Assembly (NCBI GenBank): GCA_023634235.1
Contig: JAMKCF010000003.1
Coordinates: 9,746,742-9,810,741 of the forward strand
Direction of reading: 5' to 3'
Length of the DNA stretch: 64,000 nt
Source: Pisaster brevispinus
Lineage: Eukaryota > Echinodermata > Asteroidea > Forcipulatida > Asteriidae
In this document: piece after piece, positions 60,017 to 64,000 of the stretch
How the letters are laid out: the number at the start of each line of letters is the position of its first letter
How positions within the stretch are numbered: position 1 is the first letter of the stretch
The notes under the pieces: generated by a model
Database searches by the model: none
What the model saw: the letters and a program-made list of their open reading frames with translations, nothing else
Told to the model about the DNA's origin: nothing
Made by a program: the position numbers and the translations under genes

Positions 60017-62328
60017 TCAACTCTTACTGTCCTTGCGCATCAGAAAGGGTTCTAGTCTCTCTTCGTCTGGCAGGACGCTGTTCAGGCGTTCCATCAACGG
60101 GATCAGCTGGTTGACGTTCTTGGTCACCTTCTGCAGAGTGAAGGACATCTCGTTGATCTTCTGTATCTGTTCCGCCAGCTTGGCATACCGCCTCTGCCGT
60201 TCAAAGAGCAAGTTGGTCATGGCATTGGCTTCGGTGTCCACCTGTTAAACAACAACAACAATACTGTTAATTTGATCTGCTCTTCAGTGAAATGCAGACT
60301 TTCCCACAGTGACTTCGCACCGCTAGGTTGCAGTGGGCATACTGGGTATTTCTCCATTCTCCGGCATGTTGTGACTTCGCACCGCTAGGTTGCAGTGGGC
60401 ATACTGGGTATTTCTCCATTCTCCGGCATGTTGTGGACTTAAGCTCTGGTGTTTCTGTTCAGCAGAGTGTGGGTTCGAGTCCCGGTCATAGCACTTGTGT
60501 CGCATACATTTACCATAATTGTTTTGTCCTTTGGAATGGACATAAAGCCGTAGGTCCCATGTTCTAGGATCGATAGTGCGCGTAAAAGAACCCAGAACAC
60601 TTGCCGTTGAAGCGTAGGGATTAATCCCAGTGTTCCTGGTTCACATATCCCTGGTTACAGGTTTCCTTCGGCTTATGAGCCACAGTGATTAAGTTGACTT
60701 ATGAGGCATCCTTGGTTTCACTACCTGAAATACTCAATAATTAATTTGACAGGTAAGTCTGCTGCCGCCAAAATTCACAGAAAGTCTCCCAATGACCACC
60801 TCTTTGTCCACTCCCCAACCCCTGCTTCCATAGTCTCAAAATAGACTTGCCTCTTTGATTCTGTTGGTGATGACATTCTGGTCGAAGGACACGGCTTCAC
60901 TACACTGCTTCAGATGTTGCTGGTACCTCAGGCATAATAGAAGCAACTGCCTAAAATAAACAAAGAAGGAATTGGTCATTTATATTCAAGTCAACTTCGT
61001 TCCCATGTGTGTTCAATCTCCCCATGCAATGTTGTCCCTGCAAGGCTTGCTCAAACATAAATATTTGAGTCCAGAATGATGCACTGCACATGGAAAAGAG
61101 GTTGTGCCTAGTATGTGGGATTATACTGCAAGATGCCTAAAAATATCCCATTATGCTATGCCAGATTGATGATGTGACTCATGCCACACTTTCCTATCGA
61201 TAGTATTATTATGGTCGATCAGTGCCAAAGATTGCTACTGCGGAATTTGGCCAAGGTTGAGAACCTTATCTCTTCCAACAGTGTCCCAAGTTCCATAGTA
61301 ACTGAGCACAGCTGGTGGCTTCTCCAATTTACCATTTACCACTCTCAATGAAGCACTTTCGGGCTGGTGATGGCTCTACTCTGTACATTAAGCATGTGTG
61401 TGCCTCAAAATGCAAACTGTTGTGGCAGAATGAGGTATGGGTTGGTTGTCTTAAGAAACCTGCTGACGGTGCACAATGTAGAAGGGTTCATTGGGTAAAG
61501 GAGGTACCAAATGTGTATAGTAGACCATCCATGTTGGGGAATCTAAAGAAAATTATAGAGGTTTCATTGGGGGTATGGATTGTTAGAGACCATAGAGCTG
61601 ACAGATACCGTCTTTGGATTCTCTATCTAGAGCTCACCTATGATCTAGCTTGTCCATTGCGTTGGCCTCCTCAATGCTGGACAGCGAAGGGGCACCCCTG
61701 ATAAGGGGCATGAACGTCGGTATGTCCCTCATCTTCTGCAGCTCCGATGCAAGACGTGCGTCCTCATTCGGGGTGGTCCCCTCGGCAACCACGACTATGT
61801 TGTGGGCGGGGCTTCCAGTGGAGTTACGATTCTTTGACTTGGGGGAGGATTTGGCTGGGGAGTGGGTCTTGCCGGAGATCTGTGCATAGTCTGAAGATAA
61901 CAGACAGTTACGTTATACTCGATGTAATATTCTTTGTTTTAACCCAGCTTGACCAACAAGAAGTATTGTACATACATTTTTACGTAATCTTCCACTTCCA
62001 GGCCTTGGGAATTCAAGTTGCTCTTTTATAATCAAGAGTTTGCATGACTCTGGCTTAGGCTTCATCAGTATTCATTAGGCTACGCATAGTTATAAAATGC
62101 CCTTTTTGTCATGAAAAAAATGAAGCCAGATTAGAGCTTATCGTCGATCTGAAGCTGAAGCCGAGAAGTGAAAACCATCATGGTTTCAAAAAACCCATTT
62201 TTGGACTACATACCTCTGATACCATTCCTATCAACTGAGTAGGATGTGTATGGGATCTCATCACTTGAATGATGCGGTTGCCCTGGCAACGAGGCATCTG
62301 CTGATGCGGCGCTTTGGGTGCCTCCCAT
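60017..62328 (-). CDS. BORCS5: BORCS5, BLOC-one-related complex subunit 5
   Basis: Four coding exons in transcript order: 62328-62214, 61890-61638, 60950-60851 and 60241-60017 (TGA at 60019-60017). They sum to 693 nt, 230 residues, against 196 in human. The start MGGTQSAAS is an N-myristoylation signal, as in the mammalian protein. Conserved blocks are [58 protein letters not shown] and [22 protein letters not shown]5 anchors the BORC complex to lysosomes, where it recruits ARL8 and promotes kinesin-driven movement to the cell periphery. The third intron starts with GC. The extra length lies mainly in the Ser/Pro-rich N-terminal linker. Confidence 0.96.
60311..60434. repeat. 62-bp tandem duplication
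   Basis: The segment starting 'gacttcgcaccgctaggttg' is present twice with almost no change, implying a recent duplication. Confidence 0.93.
60434..60640 (+). repeat. Family A SINE
   Basis: It contains 'ctctggtgtttctgttcagc', the B-box-like 'gggttcgagtcccggtca' and 'ggacataaagccgtaggtcc'. It starts inside the tRNA-like head and lies in the GC-AG intron of BORCS5. Confidence 0.75.
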
Positions 62329-62358
62329 AATGCTGTGCGGAGGATTTCCTACGTCATT

Positions 62359-62900
62359 TCTAAATACAGTTGCTTATTTAAAAAAATATCTGTGGTAGAA
62401 CGGAAGTCAACAGAAAAGCAAATTTATAAATAATAAACACAGTATGCATTGACAATTTTGGCCTAAAAAGTATAACATGATTATGATATAAATCATCAGG
62501 TTTGCTGAAATATTGTTTTTCTCAAAGCTCAGAGTTTTTGGGAAAAAAAAGAAATGTTTGTCTAAAACAGAATTACATTTACTGTGTTGTTTTGTCCATT
62601 TCGAGCAACAGTAGATGGACTCAAGAGCAAGTCTAATTTTTATTTTTTCAAAACAACAACACTATCGTTATACCGATATTTATTGTCATTTCTTCATCGA
62701 AAAAAATATTGCTTCTCCTTTCCAACCTTCCCGATAGACATTTGAGATGGGTAATAAGTACAACACACAATTTAAACTTGATATTATGCTAACTTGTCAG
62801 GGAATTTTCCACAAAAACTACTAAACACTAACAGACAACTTACCTTCTTGTGCTCTGTCCGGAACGTAAGCATTTCTTTTGAGACATGACGTCATTCATT
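62359..62900 (-). other. BORCS5: Candidate BORCS5 5' UTR exon and intron
   Basis: On the minus strand a good donor AAG|GTAAGT (last exon base 62844) can join an acceptor TATTTAG (intron end 62360) just upstream of the coding start. The leader would then be a short exon ending at 62844 and 31 nt of UTR before the ATG. This is splice-site inference only; the transcription start is unknown. Confidence 0.45.
62887..62894. promoter_or_regulatory. Perfect CRE/ATF site TGACGTCA
   Basis: The 8-bp palindrome lies about 43 bp upstream of the candidate leader-exon donor and 559 bp upstream of the BORCS5 ATG, a position typical of core-proximal CRE sites. A second TGACGT half-site lies at about 62351-62356, in the transcribed leader. 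Confidence 0.5.
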
Positions 62901-64000
62901 TCAACCTCGGATTAAAACTACCTCGGACCAAACGTTTTATTTAGTAGTGTATAGATAACGTCCCCAGGTTGCTTACGACTTTGTCTTTGTTTACTACGCG
63001 TTTTCCGGGGAACAAACTAGCGCACTTGTTGGGCGCAATCTTTAAAGATAGCCTTTTTTAATTTGCGCAAGCCAACTTTGAAATTTGCGCGCGCGCAAAT
63101 TTTGAACTAAAGTTTGCCCACACAAATAAAATTGCACGGCTGAGGCACAAAATTTCAAATTTTACACATGAGCGAGGCGACTTTCTACATTGTTGGCGCG
63201 CTTTCATCGCCAGTATAGAAAAAAAACCATAACAAACAAACAAACAAACAAACAAAAACGGGATGCATTTGTCTTGCAAACAATTTTTCAAATTACTTTT
63301 TCTATTTTAACAGAAAGTTTATCAACAAGTTATCCGACAAGGGAATCTGCCAGCCCGATTGTCCCGTAAAAATAAAATCATTGAACTCCCTGCTGTTTTA
63401 CAGTTTAGTTTAGTGAGCAGACCCATTTAGTATTCCCTTGTATTTCTCGACACTTTCAAGTCTTTGAACGAAAGTATCACTTCAGACAGAAGTTAAAAAC
63501 CAGCAGAATTCTACTTTGAACTTACCCTTTTAACGTGTATTCCCTTCATAATAGCGAATATTTCACGACAAAATGGTGAGCATGGTTGAACGACAAAGAT
63601 CACGCGGTGTTCAAAGTTTGCGCCCCGAGCTATCCTGCGCAAATTTTAAAATCATGCAAGGAAACAAAGATTGCGCCGTCACAAAATGGCACACTGCGCG
63701 AATTAAAAAAAGGGACAACTTCTAAGATTGCGCCCATCACACTTCACTCGGATCTCGTCCTTTACACAGTGATGTCATATCATGTCAAGAATTTCTCATT
63801 ACAGAATGAGTAATGAAAATGTGTTATTGTTAGTGCAACACGTCATTCTTTTAAGAAAGTCCCGAGTTCATACTAACTGGTGAGGAGTACTCTGACTTTG
63901 TTTTTAATAGTGGAGTACGGCAGGAGAAAGCATTGTTTTACTGTACAGAAAGAAAGGCAAGTCCAGAATAACTGCAAGTGCAAGCAAGTCAGTCAGCAGA
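62901..64000. other. Upstream flank of BORCS5; no gene seen
   Basis: It contains an AAAC run (63233-63256), many GCGCAA/TTGCGC motifs and inverted segments at about 63030-63058 and 63712-63736 ('gggcgcaatctt' and 'aagattgcgccc'). Open frames on both strands have no recognisable product. Confidence 0.5.

Larger units (their letters stand above)
60242..60850 (-). other. BORCS5: GC-AG intron, BORCS5 intron 3
   Basis: The donor reads GAG|GCAAGT, the usual strong context of GC donors, and the acceptor is AACAG|GTGG. The join preserves phase and the conserved order RIKE-VDTEA...LLFERQRRY. No nearby GT donor gives that protein. The intron contains a tandem duplication and a SINE. Confidence 0.85.

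Noticed and set aside
1..64000. CRISPR array, prokaryotic operons or phage
   Set aside because: All clear genes have spliceosomal introns and animal homologues; tandem repeats lack unique spacers of constant size.

Overview
This is a eukaryotic genomic window: every protein-coding gene found is broken into short exons with canonical or minor-class splice sites. Gene content and dispersed repeats (tRNA-headed SINEs, palindromic MITEs, non-LTR retrotransposon tails ending in ATT repeats) suggest an invertebrate deuterostome, most likely an echinoderm. The organism call is an inference from remembered repeat style and protein similarity, not a search result.

Layout. 1-6047 (+): the 3' part of a C2H2 zinc-finger gene. 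6.0-16.3 kb: about 10 kb of intergenic DNA with minisatellites and a MITE. 16335-21053 (-): Derlin-2, six exons, complete. 22274-34213 (+): SUDS3 (Sds3, a Sin3-HDAC subunit), ten exons, complete; its first intron carries two adjacent large foldback elements and its last intron carries an apparently intact piggyBac element. 38558-49040 (-): THOC5, sixteen exons, complete. 51617-55785 (+): a C6orf89/BRAP-like single-pass membrane protein, seven exons. 60017-62328 (-): BORCS5, four coding exons. All exon sets keep reading frame and sum to whole proteins of the expected family lengths: 252, 341, 692, 342 and 230 residues.

The genes alternate in strand. DERL2/SUDS3 and THOC5/C6orf89-like are head-to-head pairs sharing upstream regions of 1.2 and 2.6 kb; the other neighbours converge. 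They do not form a pathway: ER-associated degradation, histone deacetylation, mRNA export, an uncharacterised membrane protein and lysosome positioning are independent housekeeping roles.

Most notable observations: a U12-type AT-AC intron in SUDS3 with matching donor and branch site; a probable U12-type GT-AG intron in the adjacent divergent gene DERL2; a TTAA-flanked piggyBac element with an open two-exon transposase and direct-repeat nuclear-receptor-like motifs in its 3' part; TTAA-flanked short elements whose terminal sequence appears to have seeded an 18-bp minisatellite; palindromic MITEs repeatedly nested in SINEs, one with an empty site also in the window; and a degenerate 160-190 bp repeat array with TATA-like boxes upstream of the C6orf89-like gene. 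I did not find evidence of a wholly new multigene system.
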